Shown: positions 5,970 to 6,912 of the stretch, piece by piece
Layout: every line of letters starts with the position of its first letter
Numbering within the stretch: the stretch's first letter is position 1
From: Ferruginibacter sp.
GTDB taxonomy: Bacteria > Bacteroidota > Bacteroidia > Chitinophagales > Chitinophagaceae
Direction: 5' to 3'
Assembly (NCBI GenBank): GCA_025357775.1
Contig: JANXOQ010000458.1
Coordinates: 1 to 6,912 of the forward strand
DNA length: 6,912 nucleotides
Program-made: the position numbers and the translations under genes
The notes under the pieces: generated by a model
The model's input: only the letters and a program-made list of their open reading frames with translations
Databases searched by the model: none
What the model was told of the DNA's origin: nothing

Positions 5970-6912
5970 AAATTTCTTGTTATCCCAATTTTAAATCCAA
6001 GGTTGTATAGATTTTCTTTATAGTTGTACTCATTTTTGTAAGTAGAAAATAATTGATACCTAATTTGTGGACCAAGTTGTAAAATAACATCTGATGATGC
6101 TTTGTAGGTAATAAATGTTTCTATAGCGGTATTTATATTTAATTTTCTTACCATCGAAAAATCTTCTATATAATTTTTCCCATCATCAGAGTATAAAAAT
6201 GCACTGCCTCCAAATGTATAACTTGGTTGTACAACTGCACCGAGATACCAATTAATCATTTTGCCTCCAATAATTTTTACATCGAAGCCAATTGGTATGG
6301 CTATCTGTATAGTGGTATTATTCAATGCATCTTTACCTTTTTCTGTTGTGTATGATGAAATGCCTATCATATTTTCCCCATTGGTGGTAGCTACTTTTGC
6401 TTGTGTAGTATGCCCTATACTTGTAGCGTTTGATACATAATTTGTATAGTTTATTTGAGCCCCAATTTTGAAGAAAGTCTTTTTTGTAATTGCATATTTA
6501 ACAGCGGCTCCTAGTTCTAAGCCTAAAGCTGCATTGTCATTTTGTATTTCTTTATCGCCTACAAATACACTACTAGCAAGCAATGATGAATTTGAAGCAG
6601 GCGTGGTAGATTTTATATATGAATTTTTTTCTTTTGTTCTAAAACCATACGATGGGGTTAAATAATAAGTAATCGTTTTAGAAGGTTTTGGAAAATATAA
6701 TTTTGGTTTATTTTTAAATGCATAATTTTCTTTCCAGGCTTTTTCTTCATTTGTATTTTCAGTAAGTATTTTGTCTTCTATGTTTTTTGTAACTAAATCT
6801 GTTGTTGTATTTGTGGTTTTATTTTCTTTATAAATAGCTATTTCGTTATTTACATTTTTAATAACAGGGTTGTTATTTTCTTTACTAATAAAAGTAAGGT
6901 TGTTGATGACTA
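5966..6912 (-). CDS. Outer-membrane beta-barrel protein, 5' end outside the window
   Basis: The frame is open from the right edge to the TAA at 5968-5966, giving 314 residues of the C-terminal part. An in-frame TTG at 6583 could be mistaken for a start, but the frame continues upstream without a stop, with clearly related composition. Fragment residues 1 to about 70 are a low-complexity linker rich in Asn, Lys, Glu and Thr (for example NKTTNTTTDLVTKN) and are probably disordered. From about residue 78 (TITYYLTPSYGFR) to the end the sequence alternates polar and hydrophobic residues in amphipathic strands (LGLELGAAVKYAI, TFFKIGAQINYTNY, INWYLGAVVQPSYTF, VILQLGPQIRYQLFSTY) and finishes LGFKIGITRNF with a terminal Phe, typical of outer-membrane barrels. 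This fits the Bacteroidota 'outer membrane beta-barrel'/PorT-like group. Some relatives carry an N-terminal transmembrane helix and sit beside ECF sigma factors; that part lies outside the window, so this is only a possibility. The exact subfamily is uncertain. Confidence 0.8.
   Translation of the reverse strand, partial: VINNLTFISKENNNPVIKNVNNEIAIYKENKTTNTTTDLVTKNIEDKILTENTNEEKAWKENYAFKNKPKLYFPKPSKTITYYLTPSYGFRTKEKNSYIKSTTPASNSSLLASSVFVGDKEIQNDNAALGLELGAAVKYAITKKTFFKIGAQINYTNYVSNATSIGHTTQAKVATTNGENMIGISSYTTEKGKDALNNTTIQIAIPIGFDVKIIGGKMINWYLGAVVQPSYTFGGSAFLYSDDGKNYIEDFSMVRKLNINTAIETFITYKASSDVILQLGPQIRYQLFSTYKNEYNYKENLYNLGFKIGITRNF

Noticed and set aside
6581..6583. TTG as start codon of a 205-residue barrel protein
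   Set aside because: The reading frame continues upstream without a stop to the window edge, and the upstream residues (including YYLTPSYGFR) form an evident first barrel strand and linker.

Overview
The window looks like an ordinary chromosomal stretch of a low-GC Bacteroidota bacterium, probably from the Chitinophagales/Chitinophagaceae side of the phylum (inference). Four things point there. One promoter matches the phylum-specific pattern TTG-N20-TAnnTTTG. The start codons are preceded by A-rich leaders without a Shine-Dalgarno sequence. One gene encodes an Ig-like (Big_5) lipoprotein of a type known from Bacteroidota. Another encodes an outer-membrane beta-barrel protein with an Asn/Lys/Thr-rich N-terminal stretch.

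There are five protein genes and they alternate strand perfectly (-, +, -, +, -), so no operon is visible. From left to right: (1) the N-terminal 441 codons of a Big_5 lipoprotein on the minus strand, running off the left edge; (2) a 206-residue secreted protein of unknown function with a long C-terminal coiled coil, divergent from gene 1; (3) a 1045-residue UvrD/Rep-type superfamily 1 helicase fused to a RecB/Cas4-like PD-(D/E)XK nuclease with a four-cysteine iron-sulfur signature, minus strand and convergent with gene 2; (4) a 151-residue SRPBCC (START/Bet v1-like) protein, plus strand and divergent from gene 3, with a well-formed promoter; (5) the C-terminal 314 residues of an outer-membrane beta-barrel protein, minus strand. 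Gene 5 overlaps gene 4 tail to tail by four bases and runs off the right edge.

The genes do not form a recognisable pathway. Genes 1, 2 and 5 belong to the cell envelope. Gene 3 is a DNA end-processing or repair enzyme. Gene 4 is a small ligand-binding-fold protein. No RNA gene, insertion sequence, CRISPR array, attachment site or phage gene was found, and no undescribed multi-gene system can be supported. The items most worth checking are the single-polypeptide helicase-nuclease with no adjacent partner subunit, the uncharacterised secreted coiled-coil protein, and the stop-codon overlap of genes 4 and 5.
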